Position numbers and translations under genes: made by a program | The notes under the pieces: model-generated | The model's input: only the letters and a program-made list of their open reading frames with translations | Told to the model about the DNA's origin: nothing | The model's database searches: none | Source: Alcaligenaceae bacterium | Lineage (GTDB): Bacteria; Pseudomonadota; Gammaproteobacteria; Burkholderiales; Burkholderiaceae_B | DNA length: 64,000 nt | NCBI GenBank assembly: GCA_013416435.1 | Contig: JACCEN010000001.1 | Coordinates: forward strand, 124,001-188,000 | Reading direction: 5' to 3' | Shown here: piece after piece, positions 15,204-23,685 of the stretch | How the letters are laid out: each line of letters starts with the position of its first letter | How positions within the stretch are numbered: position 1 is the first letter of the stretch

Positions 15204-16679
15204 CTAGCGCCCTGGCTTCCCCGAAAAACCGCCGTCGAGTAGTGGACTTCGGAGGCGGGAATAGCCGCTCGCCTTATCGTAAGCATCCCCGATCTGCAGC
15301 ACGGCAGTCTCGGCTTGTGCGGGCCCGATAATCTGGATACCGGCCGGCAATCCTTGCGGACCCAGGCCTGCCGGGGCCGCAAGGGCCGGAAGCCCCGCCA
15401 TGGTTGCGGGAATGGTGACCTCCATCCAGCGATGATAGGTGGCCATTTCATGCCCGCCTATGGAATGAGGCCAGTCCAGTTCAGCCTCGAAAGGAAATAC
15501 TTGAGTGGCCGGCAGCACGAGAAAGTCGACTTTCTCGAATAGGTCACGTAGATGCTGATACCAGGCGCTGCGCACCTTCAATGCCTCGTAAACCTGAGGA
15601 CCGCTTAGCCGCAGGCCGCGTTCGATTTCCCAGACGGCTTCGGGCTTGAGCTGTGATCGAGTGTGCGGATCCGCGTATAAGGCGGCATTCGCACCGCTTA
15701 CGCAGAAGCTACGCAAATCGATCCAGGCCCGCCATAGACGCTCAAGGTCGAAATCCAGCGTCAGGTGTTCCACGCTGCAACCCAACACCTCGAAATGTGC
15801 CAGCGCTTGCGCACAGGTTTCGAGCAGGCCGGCCTCCATCGGCAGGCGGCCCCCGAAATCACCCAGCCAACCGATGCGTACGCCACGCCAATCGCGTGAC
15901 GGAATTTGAAATGCCTGATGCAGCCCCGCCCCGCGGCGAGTAAGCGGCGTTCGGGCATCGAAACCGGCCTGCACCCCCAAGAGCATCGCCAAATCGGAAA
16001 CGTTTCGCGCCATGGGGCCGGCCACGCTGAATTGCTGGAAGAAGACCTCCTCTGCTGGGCCGTAGGGGACGCAGCCGAATGTGGTTCGAAAGCCATAAAC
16101 ATTATTGAAGGCGGCCGGCGTGCGCAGCGACCCCATCATGTCGGAACCGTCAGCCACAGGCAGCATCCGCAGCGCGACGGCGACCGCAGCGCCGCCACTG
16201 CTGCCCCCCGCCGAAAAAGCGGTGTCGAAGGCGTTGCGCGTCGTGCCGTATACAGGATTGTAGGTATGCCCGCCCAGACCGAACTCCGGGGAATTGCTGC
16301 GGCCAATGAAAATTGCGCCGCCTGCGCGCGCGCGTTCGAAAATGATCGCATCGCTTGCAGCGACCTGCCCGGCAAAGATCGGCGAGCCACGGGTGGTGAC
16401 CATGCCAGCGACCGGCAGTATGTCCTTCGGCGCCTGCGGCAGGCCATGCAGCGGGCCTCTCCAGTGCCCGCGCGCCAGCTCGTCATCCAGGCTTCGAGCC
16501 TGCTTCATCAGTGCATCGGCATCGACCGGCGCGACAATGGCGTTGACCAGCGGATTGAGGCGATCGATATGATCCAGATAGGCCTGCAGGACCTCTACGC
16601 AAGAAAGCGCACGGCCTGCAATGGCATGGGACAGGGAGACGGCATCGAGTTCGACGATGGATGCGGATCGAATGTTCAT
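15204..16679 (-). CDS. Amidase-signature hydrolase (GatA-like)
   Basis: A 491-residue amidase-signature enzyme that hydrolyses an amide bond in an unknown substrate. The Ser-Ser-Lys triad is visible: Lys in GLPQAPKDILPV, and the serines in SAGGSSGGAAVAVA. It is a stand-alone hydrolase rather than GatA, since no gatB/gatC are present. Its ATG overlaps the stop of the D-2-hydroxyacid dehydrogenase gene (ATGA at 16676-16679), so translation is coupled and the two probably act in one small pathway. It is the first of three amidases in the window. Confidence 0.9.
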   Translation of the reverse strand: MNIRSASIVELDAVSLSHAIAGRALSCVEVLQAYLDHIDRLNPLVNAIVAPVDADALMKQARSLDDELARGHWRGPLHGLPQAPKDILPVAGMVTTRGSPIFAGQVAASDAIIFERARAGGAIFIGRSNSPEFGLGGHTYNPVYGTTRNAFDTAFSAGGSSGGAAVAVALRMLPVADGSDMMGSLRTPAAFNNVYGFRTTFGCVPYGPAEEVFFQQFSVAGPMARNVSDLAMLLGVQAGFDARTPLTRRGAGLHQAFQIPSRDWRGVRIGWLGDFGGRLPMEAGLLETCAQALAHFEVLGCSVEHLTLDFDLERLWRAWIDLRSFCVSGANAALYADPHTRSQLKPEAVWEIERGLRLSGPQVYEALKVRSAWYQHLRDLFEKVDFLVLPATQVFPFEAELDWPHSIGGHEMATYHRWMEVTIPATMAGLPALAAPAGLGPQGLPAGIQIIGPAQAETAVLQIGDAYDKASGYSRLRSPLLDGGFSGKPGR

Positions 16680-17698
16680 AAACGCTTTATGGATCCTGAT
16701 GCAATGGGAGCCGCCACGACATTGCGCAAGGGCTCGCCTTGCACATAGCGCTCGAGGTTCTCAAAGAAAGCATTCGCCGCCCGGGCGCCATACCCCTGGG
16801 ACAATGCTGCGAGATGGGAGGAAATCAGCGTTCTCGGTGTTGCCCACCACTCCGATGCCGCAGCCAATGGCTCGTCTTTGAAGACGTCGCTGTAATAGCC
16901 TCCAAGGCTTCCGGCACGTAAAGCGGACTGCACCGCGCCGTCTATGACCACTTCGCCGCGAGCCACGTTAATAAGGCAGGCGTGCGGGGCAAGCTTTGCC
17001 AGGAACTCCCGGTCGACCAAGCCACGTGTCCGGTCGTTCAAGGGGCAGGCAAGAAAAATCCAGTCCACATCGGGCAACGCCGAGCCGCCCTGATCGAAAC
17101 TCAACATACGGTCAAATCCCGGCAACAAGTCCTGGCTTCGCCTGACACCGCTTACGTGCACCGCCATGGCCTTCAGAATGCGGGCGATTGCTTGACCAAT
17201 AGGCCCCGTGCCGATGATCAATGCCTTGCTGCCGTTGATATCACGAGGCCAATGAGCACGATCCGGCGTGGACCATGCCTTTCTGGACTGGGCGGAAACC
17301 CAGTCCGGCACACCCCGCGCCAGCGCAAGCATGCCGGCAATCGCCGTATGCGCCACGGTCTCCGAGGTGACGCCCGAAGATGTCGTGACGATCACTCCTC
17401 TGCGCAGCGCATTCTGCAGCACGGGCCGATCTGCACCGGCCGCCTGGGTGTGAAGCCATCGTAACCGGGGCACCTGCTCTATTACCCTTGAAAAAGCCCT
17501 AAGCCGTGGATGAGCGCCGACAGTGTCCTGCCCGCCCATCAGGTCCAATGACAGGAAGGCAATGTCCGCCTTTTCCAGCTTTGCGGGAAGCTCATCCCGA
17601 GTCGGGTCCAGACAGACCAGTTGGCTGCCAGAGGGCGCGATGGAGAGCACATGCTGTCCATATTCTCTTGCGAATTCCTGGGTCACCAGGATATGCAT
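16676..17698 (-). CDS. D-2-hydroxyacid dehydrogenase (NAD-binding)
   Basis: A 340-residue member of the D-isomer-specific 2-hydroxyacid dehydrogenases. The Rossmann motif GTGPIGQAIARILKAM, LINVARGEVVIDGAV and the active-site region PRTLISSHLAALS (catalytic His) are visible, together with the substrate-binding QAAGADRPV loop. Such enzymes reduce 2-oxoacids to D-2-hydroxyacids; the exact acid is unknown. A GGAG eight bases upstream favours the ATG at 17698 over the GTG directly before it. First gene of a two-gene operon with the amidase. Confidence 0.88.
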   Translation of the reverse strand: MHILVTQEFAREYGQHVLSIAPSGSQLVCLDPTRDELPAKLEKADIAFLSLDLMGGQDTVGAHPRLRAFSRVIEQVPRLRWLHTQAAGADRPVLQNALRRGVIVTTSSGVTSETVAHTAIAGMLALARGVPDWVSAQSRKAWSTPDRAHWPRDINGSKALIIGTGPIGQAIARILKAMAVHVSGVRRSQDLLPGFDRMLSFDQGGSALPDVDWIFLACPLNDRTRGLVDREFLAKLAPHACLINVARGEVVIDGAVQSALRAGSLGGYYSDVFKDEPLAAASEWWATPRTLISSHLAALSQGYGARAANAFFENLERYVQGEPLRNVVAAPIASGSIKRL

Positions 17699-17819
17699 CA
17701 CTTTTACTCCGGAGAAGGAGCTTTAGAGTATATAGGCAGAAAGGCGGCGGGCCGGCGCGGCCGCTTTGCCGGCAACGCGCCATGCCGCTTGCGACCTGAG
17801 GGAGAAGACCGCGCTTCGA

Positions 17820-18365
17820 CTACTTTTCCAGCCAGTCCGACAGCTCGTCGGCGTGCTCTTCCTCGTCGGCCAGGATGCTCTTGAGCATTTGCGTCGTGGT
17901 TGGATCCTTGTCGCCGATGATACCAATCATTTGACGATAGACTTCGACGATTACCCGCTCAGCCACGAGATTGGCGCGGATCATGTCTTTCAGGTCGGTC
18001 GATTCGTCGTAATCGGCATGACTACGCGCGGAGAAGCTCGCAGGGTCCAGCTTGGGTTCGCCACCCAATTGCACGATACGCTCGGAGAGCTTGTCGGCGT
18101 GCTCCTGTTCCTGCGTGGCATGCACCAGGAATTCCTCGGCAATGGCGGGCGACTCCAGGCCTTGGGCCGTGAAATAGTGTCGACGATAGCGCAGGACGCA
18201 TACCCACTCGGTCGCCAGCGCGTCGTTGAGCAGCTTGCAGATCTGCTCGGCATAGGGCTGTATGCTCGGCGTGACCGCGCCCTCGCTAAGACAGGAACGA
18301 GCCTTGGAAATTGCCTCTTCGTCCAGGCTCAAGGTCTCGGTGGCTTGTTTTGATGTTGTCGTCAT
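17820..18365 (-). CDS. Ferritin-like (bacterioferritin-type) protein
   Basis: A 181-residue four-helix-bundle protein. Di-iron type residues occur as Glu in NDALATEWVCV, EQEHAD near residue 90, ERVIVEVYRQ near 135 and DEEEHADELSDWLEK at the end, which is the spacing of bacterioferritin and rubrerythrin-type ferroxidases. It may store iron or protect from oxidation; no haem ligand Met is obvious. AGAAGGA precedes the start. The perfect inverted repeat at 18418-18448 lies 53 bases upstream and may be its operator. Confidence 0.82.
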   Translation of the reverse strand: MTTTSKQATETLSLDEEAISKARSCLSEGAVTPSIQPYAEQICKLLNDALATEWVCVLRYRRHYFTAQGLESPAIAEEFLVHATQEQEHADKLSERIVQLGGEPKLDPASFSARSHADYDESTDLKDMIRANLVAERVIVEVYRQMIGIIGDKDPTTTQMLKSILADEEEHADELSDWLEK

Positions 18366-18417
18366 GGCTGTCCTTCTAAGAGTTGGTAGACCTCTTAAAG
18401 GGTAGCGCCTTCAGCAT

Positions 18418-18448
18418 CGCGTTTCTTTACAATATGTAAAGAAACGCG
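18418..18448. promoter_or_regulatory. 31-base perfect inverted repeat (14-base arms, ATA centre)
   Basis: CGCGTTTCTTTACA, ATA, TGTAAAGAAACGCG: both arms pair exactly. It sits between the end of the amidase gene at 18478 and the ferritin-like gene start at 18365, both on the minus strand. No T-run follows on the minus strand, so a simple terminator is less likely than a repressor site in the ferritin gene promoter. Confidence 0.8.
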
Positions 18449-18477
18449 TCAATGCGCAAACCGGTGTTTCCACGACA

Positions 18478-19773
18478 CTATCGTACGCCCGTCAGCCAGG
18501 GACTGAACGCCGATGCGTGCTCCGCCAACTGCAGCAAGGACAGATCCCGCCGAGGGCGGCCCACCAGCTGCGCCCCCAGCGGCAAGCCGCCCCGGCCAAC
18601 GTCCAAGGGCAGCGCCACGGTAGGCACGTGCAGCAGGGTCCACAGGGCGCCGAACCGCGGCGATCCGGATTGAAGAATGCCCTCTTCCGCTTCATCGTCC
18701 GCCGCGGGGTAGACGAGCGCGTCGACACCGTCGAAGAGTCCGTCCACACCGCAGCGCAAGGCCGATGCGCGCTGCTGCATGGCCAGATACTCATCCAGGC
18801 CGATCAGGCTGCCGCCCGCCAGACGCTCGCGTAGCCGCGGGCTGAGCCGTGCATTTGCGGTGAGGCGCTCGTAGGCAAGAGCCTGACGCGCATCATAGGC
18901 GACCATCCGACTTTGATCCGCGATCAAGGCCTCATAGGCGGCCGGCAACACACATTCCTTTACGGCAATTCCCGAGGCCGCCAGCTTCGCCGTCCAATTG
19001 CGCAACGCATCGATCGCCTGCCCGCTGGCGTGCTGCCATTGCGATGACAGGCATAATCCGACCGTGTAGCGGGCATCGTCCGGGGCCGATTCATAACGCC
19101 GGCCGTGGATGCCGAGCACGAGGGCCCCAGCATCGGCCACGCTGCGAGCCAGGACGCCCACGGTATCCTGCGAAGGGCTCAGCACGCTGACACCGGCGGT
19201 AGACACCAATCCGAAGCTGGGCTTATAACCGACCACTCCGCAGTAGACCGCAGGCCGCGTGATGGATCCGGTCGTCTGCGTACCCCAGGCGACCATGGCC
19301 ATGCCGTCGGCCACTGCGGCGGCTGAACCACTGGACGACCCGCCCGGCGTATGCGCTAGGTTCAGAGGGTTACACGTGGGGCCTGGTGTCTGCGTGGCAA
19401 ATTCGCTGGTGACCACCTTGCCCAGCAAGACAGCCCCCTCTTCTTTGGACAAGGCGACGCAGGCGGCATCCCGCGCGCTACGGTTGCCTAGGTAGAGAGG
19501 CGAACCGTAACCTGTGGGATACTCGGCGGTTTCGATGACGTCTTTGACCGCATAGGGAATCCCCCGCAGCAGCCCCTTGCATTCGCCGGCATCAACCGCA
19601 TCGGCCCGGGCCCGTACCCGGCCCGCATCGTGCGCGACGAAGGCCTTGACTTCGGTGTCGCGGGCTTCGATACGCTCAAGACAATGCTCGGCCAGATCGC
19701 GCGCGCGGAGTGCGCCCGTCTCGATCTGTTCAAGGGCCTGCGCAATCGACGGGAATGGGCTGTTTGCACGCAT
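18478..19773 (-). CDS. Amidase-signature hydrolase (GatA-like)
   Basis: A 431-residue amidase-signature enzyme with the catalytic Lys in GIPYAVKDVIETA and the serine pair in THTPGGSSSGSAAAVADG-like context (HTPGGSSSGSAAAV). PAVYCGVVGYKPSFG is the conserved segment after the nucleophile. It starts six bases after the Bug receptor gene and so is cotranscribed with it; the receptor probably captures the amide or its product. The substrate is unknown. Confidence 0.9.
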   Translation of the reverse strand: MRANSPFPSIAQALEQIETGALRARDLAEHCLERIEARDTEVKAFVAHDAGRVRARADAVDAGECKGLLRGIPYAVKDVIETAEYPTGYGSPLYLGNRSARDAACVALSKEEGAVLLGKVVTSEFATQTPGPTCNPLNLAHTPGGSSSGSAAAVADGMAMVAWGTQTTGSITRPAVYCGVVGYKPSFGLVSTAGVSVLSPSQDTVGVLARSVADAGALVLGIHGRRYESAPDDARYTVGLCLSSQWQHASGQAIDALRNWTAKLAASGIAVKECVLPAAYEALIADQSRMVAYDARQALAYERLTANARLSPRLRERLAGGSLIGLDEYLAMQQRASALRCGVDGLFDGVDALVYPAADDEAEEGILQSGSPRFGALWTLLHVPTVALPLDVGRGGLPLGAQLVGRPRRDLSLLQLAEHASAFSPWLTGVR

Positions 19774-19779
19774 TACGGC

Positions 19780-20763
19780 TTACTCGATGCGAATGTTGGC
19801 GTCCTGGATCACTTTTGCCCACTTGTCATGCTCGGCTTGCACGAACTGGGCGAATTCCGCCTGGGTGCTCTGGTTGGGTTCCGCACCTTGCCGGCGGATC
19901 TGTTCCTGTACTTCGGGCTTCGCCAGCAGCTTGGCGGTTTCGTCATGCAAACGGGCAACGATTTCAGCGGGGACTTTGGCCGGAGCGAACAAGGCGAACC
20001 AACCGTCTACCGAGTATCCCGGCAGACCGGCTTCGGCGATGGTGGGCACTTCGGGAAGCAGCGGCGAACGCTTGCTTGATGTCACGCCCAAAGCCACGAG
20101 CTTGCCCGATTTGATATGCGGCAGGCAGACAGGCAGGTTGCAGAACATGACCTGTACGCGGTTGCTGATCAGATCAGGTATGGGCTCGCTGCCGCCCTTG
20201 TACGGGATGTGCACCATGTCTGTGGATGACATGGACTTGAAAAGCTCGGCCGACAGATGCTGGCTGCCGCCGGCGCCGCCCGAGGCGTAGCTGTACGAGC
20301 CGTTCTTCAAGGCCTTGATCAGTTCCGTCACGGTTCCGACTTTCAGCTCGGGGTTCACGACCAGCACATTGGTTACCGAGGCTACGTTGGCGACGGGCAC
20401 GAAATCCTTCAAGGGGTCGAATCGCAGGTTTTTGTACAGGCTGGGGTTGATGGCGTTGGTGCTTGCCGCGCCCATCAGCAAGGTGTAGCCGTCGGGCGCG
20501 CTCGTGGCAACAAAACCTGCGCCGATGTTACCGCCGGCGCCGGGCCGATTCTCTACAACCACCGACTGCCCCAGCGCGTCGGCCAGGCCGGAGCCCACGG
20601 TACGGGCGAGCTGGTCCGTCACGCTGCCCGCACCGAAAGGCACGATCACGCGGATGGGCTTGTTGGGATAGTCGGCGGTCTGGGCGTATGCGATGGACGC
20701 GGCGCTCATGGACAGCGCGAACGTGGCGGCAAGCGCGGCAAAACGACTGGCGTGGTTCTTCAT
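19780..20763 (-). CDS. Bug/TctC-family periplasmic solute-binding receptor
   Basis: The third Bug receptor, 327 residues. GAGGAG shortly before the ATG at 20763 fixes the start; the frame extends upstream to 20868 without a signal-like start. The signal peptide ends in ASIAYAQ, followed by DYPNKPIRVIVPFGAGSVTD. ENRPGAGGNIGAG and HIPYKGGSEPIPDLIS are family features. Operon partner of the amidase and divergent from a LysR gene, the standard layout of a small catabolic unit. Confidence 0.93.
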   Translation of the reverse strand: MKNHASRFAALAATFALSMSAASIAYAQTADYPNKPIRVIVPFGAGSVTDQLARTVGSGLADALGQSVVVENRPGAGGNIGAGFVATSAPDGYTLLMGAASTNAINPSLYKNLRFDPLKDFVPVANVASVTNVLVVNPELKVGTVTELIKALKNGSYSYASGGAGGSQHLSAELFKSMSSTDMVHIPYKGGSEPIPDLISNRVQVMFCNLPVCLPHIKSGKLVALGVTSSKRSPLLPEVPTIAEAGLPGYSVDGWFALFAPAKVPAEIVARLHDETAKLLAKPEVQEQIRRQGAEPNQSTQAEFAQFVQAEHDKWAKVIQDANIRIE

Positions 20764-20878
20764 ATGAGGCTCCTCGGGTTGATGGTGGCAGCGACGGCGC
20801 CGAACGCGCGGGATGCGACGGCGGGCGAGTTCGCTGATTCCTGCAGCAGCGATCTTAAGCCGTTCCATTTGTTCTATC

Positions 20879-20910
20879 CAATATAAAATTCAATCCTTAT
20901 CAATATAAAA
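20879..20910. promoter_or_regulatory. Direct repeat in the LysR/Bug intergenic region
   Basis: The ten bases CAATATAAAA occur at 20879-20888 and 20901-20910, 22 bases apart (two helical turns), in an AT-rich patch 22 bases before the LysR start. A LysR dimer-of-dimers site is plausible. Confidence 0.35.
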
Positions 20911-20931
20911 ATCGACCTAATAGGGAAAGCC

Positions 20932-21843
20932 ATGGCGCTCTATTCGCGACAGATGCTCGCCTTCATGGCGGTGGCCCAAGAACTGCATTTCGGGCGGGCC
21001 GCACGGCGCCTGCATATGACACAGCCCCCGCTCAGCCAGCAGGTGCGCCTCTTCGAAGAGCGCGTCGGCGTCCCCTTGCTGGAACGCTCCACGCGCAGCG
21101 TGCGCCTGACCCCCGCCGGCGAGGCCATGCGCGACGCCATGCAGCGGATCATGGACGACGGCGAGGCAGCGATCGCCACCGCCCGTCGCGTCGCTACGGG
21201 CGAAGCGGGCTTGCTGCGCATGGGGTTCACGCCCACGGCGGCGTACCGGCTCGTTCCGACAGCGGTGGGCGCCTACAGAGAATATCGGCCGGACGTACAG
21301 CTCTCCATGACGGAAGCCGATACCGGGCACTTGCGCGCCCTGCTCGCGCAGGAAAGGCTTGACGTGGCCGTCATGCGCCATACGTCCGACAGCCAGGCGG
21401 AAGGACTGCACCTTGAACCCGTGGATACCGAGCCCCTGGTGGTGGCGCTGCCGTTGCGGCATGCCTGGTCATCCCGCCGCAGCATTCCCATCGAAGAACT
21501 GGCCGCTATGCCGCTCATTGGTTTCGCGCGCAGCACGTCAGCGTACTTTCACACGCTGCTGGCATCCTTGTTCGCACGGAATGGGCTGACGCCCGACTAT
21601 GTCATGGAAAGCGTATTGCCCACACTCCTCGCGCTCGTCGAAGCCGGTATCGGCGCCGCCGTCGTGCCAGGGTCGGTCAGCGAACTACGCCCGGGCGGCG
21701 TAAAGTACCTCCCGCTCAAAGCGCGCCACACCTTGCGGTCTACCTTGTACCTGGCTTATAGGAAGGATGGAGTCAATCCTGCCGTTCCGGCTTTGTGCGA
21801 AGCACTGAGGCACGCGGGCACGGCGGCTAACGAGGTCGGCTAG
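20932..21843 (+). CDS. LysR-type transcriptional regulator
   Basis: A 303-residue regulator with N-terminal winged helix (LAFMAVAQELHFGRAARRLH, then MTQPPLSQQVRLFEERVG) and a LysR effector-binding domain starting near residue 90. It is divergent from the Bug-amidase operon across 168 bases, and most likely regulates it in response to the amide or a breakdown product. GGGAAAG precedes the start. Confidence 0.92.
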   Translation: MALYSRQMLAFMAVAQELHFGRAARRLHMTQPPLSQQVRLFEERVGVPLLERSTRSVRLTPAGEAMRDAMQRIMDDGEAAIATARRVATGEAGLLRMGFTPTAAYRLVPTAVGAYREYRPDVQLSMTEADTGHLRALLAQERLDVAVMRHTSDSQAEGLHLEPVDTEPLVVALPLRHAWSSRRSIPIEELAAMPLIGFARSTSAYFHTLLASLFARNGLTPDYVMESVLPTLLALVEAGIGAAVVPGSVSELRPGGVKYLPLKARHTLRSTLYLAYRKDGVNPAVPALCEALRHAGTAANEVG

Positions 21844-22025
21844 CGCAGTGTGGTTTGAAGTAGCGCACCACGGCACCGTATGGCGTCTTCTTTATGTGCC
21901 TCTCGCTTTCTAAGAAGTCATTGTCTCAAGTTACCTTGAATCGAAAAAGACGGGACGGGGTCACCCCGAGCAAGCGCCGTCAAGGCTAGAATGGGCACCA
22001 TCGCCCACTTTCTTCTACTCGACCA

Positions 22026-23612
22026 GTGGTTAACCGCAAACCAAAAGAATTATCCAAGCCGCCTTCCCGCATCGACCTGCGACATCTTATCTTGTGGATG
22101 TGTCTGTTCTTTGTAATCGTGGCCGTAGGCAACAGTCTGCACGCCGCCTACCGGGTTCAGCATGGCTTGTTACTTCAGCATAGTGCGGACACGAACCGCG
22201 ATTACGCCGGCAGGCTGGCGCAATTAGCGGATTCGTTTCTTAGAAAATCGGCTCAAGCCATTGAAGCCGCTGCGCTTGACGTAGCTGAAAGCGGGCTGGA
22301 TCCTGCAGTCATACGCAAGGAGCTCGACCAGCTTGCCAGCATTACTGATGCCTTCAATACCATTATCGCAGTGGACTCATCAGGAAAGATAACCGCCGCC
22401 AGGCCTGAAAGCGAATTCTCGGTGGGCGCCGGGCTTCAGGCTTTTCAAGCTCGGCAGCTGCTTGATGCGAAGGAGGCGACAGCAATCAGTGGCGCCCTCA
22501 AAGGTCCGGGCGGCCAGTGGCTGAGCATCATTGCCCATCCGATATTTTCGCCCCATGGCAGCTATGCCGGTTTTGTCGGCGGCGCAGTTCACTTACAAGG
22601 CTCCAGCGCATTGCAGAACGCGCTGGACCAACTGCATTATCAGGACGGATCCTATTTCTACATCGTGGACGAGAAGGGGACGATTGCATACCACCCGAAC
22701 CAGCGTCTAATTGGACTTTCGCTTAAAGACACGCAACCTGTTCAGATGGTGCTGCGCGGACAGGCCGGCACGCAACGGGTGGACGATACTGATTCGCATG
22801 GACAGCTCGTCAGCTACGCACCAATATCGTTCGCGAACTGGGGTGTTGTTACCCACCGGCCTATCGAGGTCGCGTTATCCAATATTGCCGAACTGCTCTT
22901 GAAGACGTTTTACTATTCGCTGCCGTTGTTGGGCATTAGCCTGCTGGCCATTTGGTGGCTGTCGCGATTTATCGCTTTTCCTTTGCGTGAGCTTGCTGAA
23001 GTCGCAGCCAATATGGACGACCGAGCCAACTTTTCACGTATTTGCTTCATCAAGAGCTGGTACGTCGAAGCGGCCATGATCCAAAAAGCTTTGATGCACA
23101 GCTTCTCTGCGGTCAGCAGCCGGATTCGAAAACTCCGCGTGGATGGTTCAACCGACCCACTCACCGGCCTAATCAACCGCAGGGGCCTGGACATAGCGAT
23201 CGATAAACTGACGAGAACGGCACAGACTGTGGCCGTTGTGATGATCGACCTTGATTACTTTAAAGCTGTCAATGATAAGTTTGGCCATGCCGTTGGCGAT
23301 GAAGTACTTAAGGCCATTTCTGTCTTGATTATGGCCGAAGCACGTAGGGAAGATGTTGTTGCCCGCATGGGTGGTGAAGAATTCGTTATCTTATTGCCTG
23401 AAACAGACATCGAGGCGGCAATGCGTTTCGCGGAACGATTACAGTCCACCATAGAAAGAGCGTCCTTCGATAACGTAGGAAGAGTAACCATCTCCCTTGG
23501 AGTTGCTTGTTATCCCACGCATGGCGACGATATTCACGAGTCGCTGGTTCGGGCAGACGCCGCCCTTTACCGCGCAAAGGCGGCCGGGCGCAACTGCTTA
23601 CGTATGGCGTAG
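22026..23612 (+). CDS. Membrane diguanylate cyclase with dCache sensor (GGDEF)
   Basis: A 528-residue protein. A transmembrane helix near residues 22-42 (LILWMCLFFVIVAVGNSL) is followed by a periplasmic dCache-type domain (YFYIVDEKGTIAYHPN near 215) and a second helix near 295-315. A HAMP-like linker and a C-terminal GGDEF domain with the intact MGGEEFVIL motif follow. It should make cyclic di-GMP in response to an external ligand. The start is the GTG at 22026; no good ribosome site is seen, so it is uncertain. No EAL domain is attached. It is convergent with the exported amidohydrolase gene. Confidence 0.9.
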   Translation: MVNRKPKELSKPPSRIDLRHLILWMCLFFVIVAVGNSLHAAYRVQHGLLLQHSADTNRDYAGRLAQLADSFLRKSAQAIEAAALDVAESGLDPAVIRKELDQLASITDAFNTIIAVDSSGKITAARPESEFSVGAGLQAFQARQLLDAKEATAISGALKGPGGQWLSIIAHPIFSPHGSYAGFVGGAVHLQGSSALQNALDQLHYQDGSYFYIVDEKGTIAYHPNQRLIGLSLKDTQPVQMVLRGQAGTQRVDDTDSHGQLVSYAPISFANWGVVTHRPIEVALSNIAELLLKTFYYSLPLLGISLLAIWWLSRFIAFPLRELAEVAANMDDRANFSRICFIKSWYVEAAMIQKALMHSFSAVSSRIRKLRVDGSTDPLTGLINRRGLDIAIDKLTRTAQTVAVVMIDLDYFKAVNDKFGHAVGDEVLKAISVLIMAEARREDVVARMGGEEFVILLPETDIEAAMRFAERLQSTIERASFDNVGRVTISLGVACYPTHGDDIHESLVRADAALYRAKAAGRNCLRMA

Positions 23613-23685
23613 CGCCTTCCCTCCATGTCCCAAATGGTTTCGAGACAGCCAGACGTAGCCGAAGATCTCTCTGCACAGCGGAGAA

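Noticed and set aside
18418-18448. Intrinsic terminator of the Bug-amidase operon
   Set aside because: The stem is strong but not followed by a T-run on the minus strand, and its perfect symmetry and position fit an operator better; not fully excluded.
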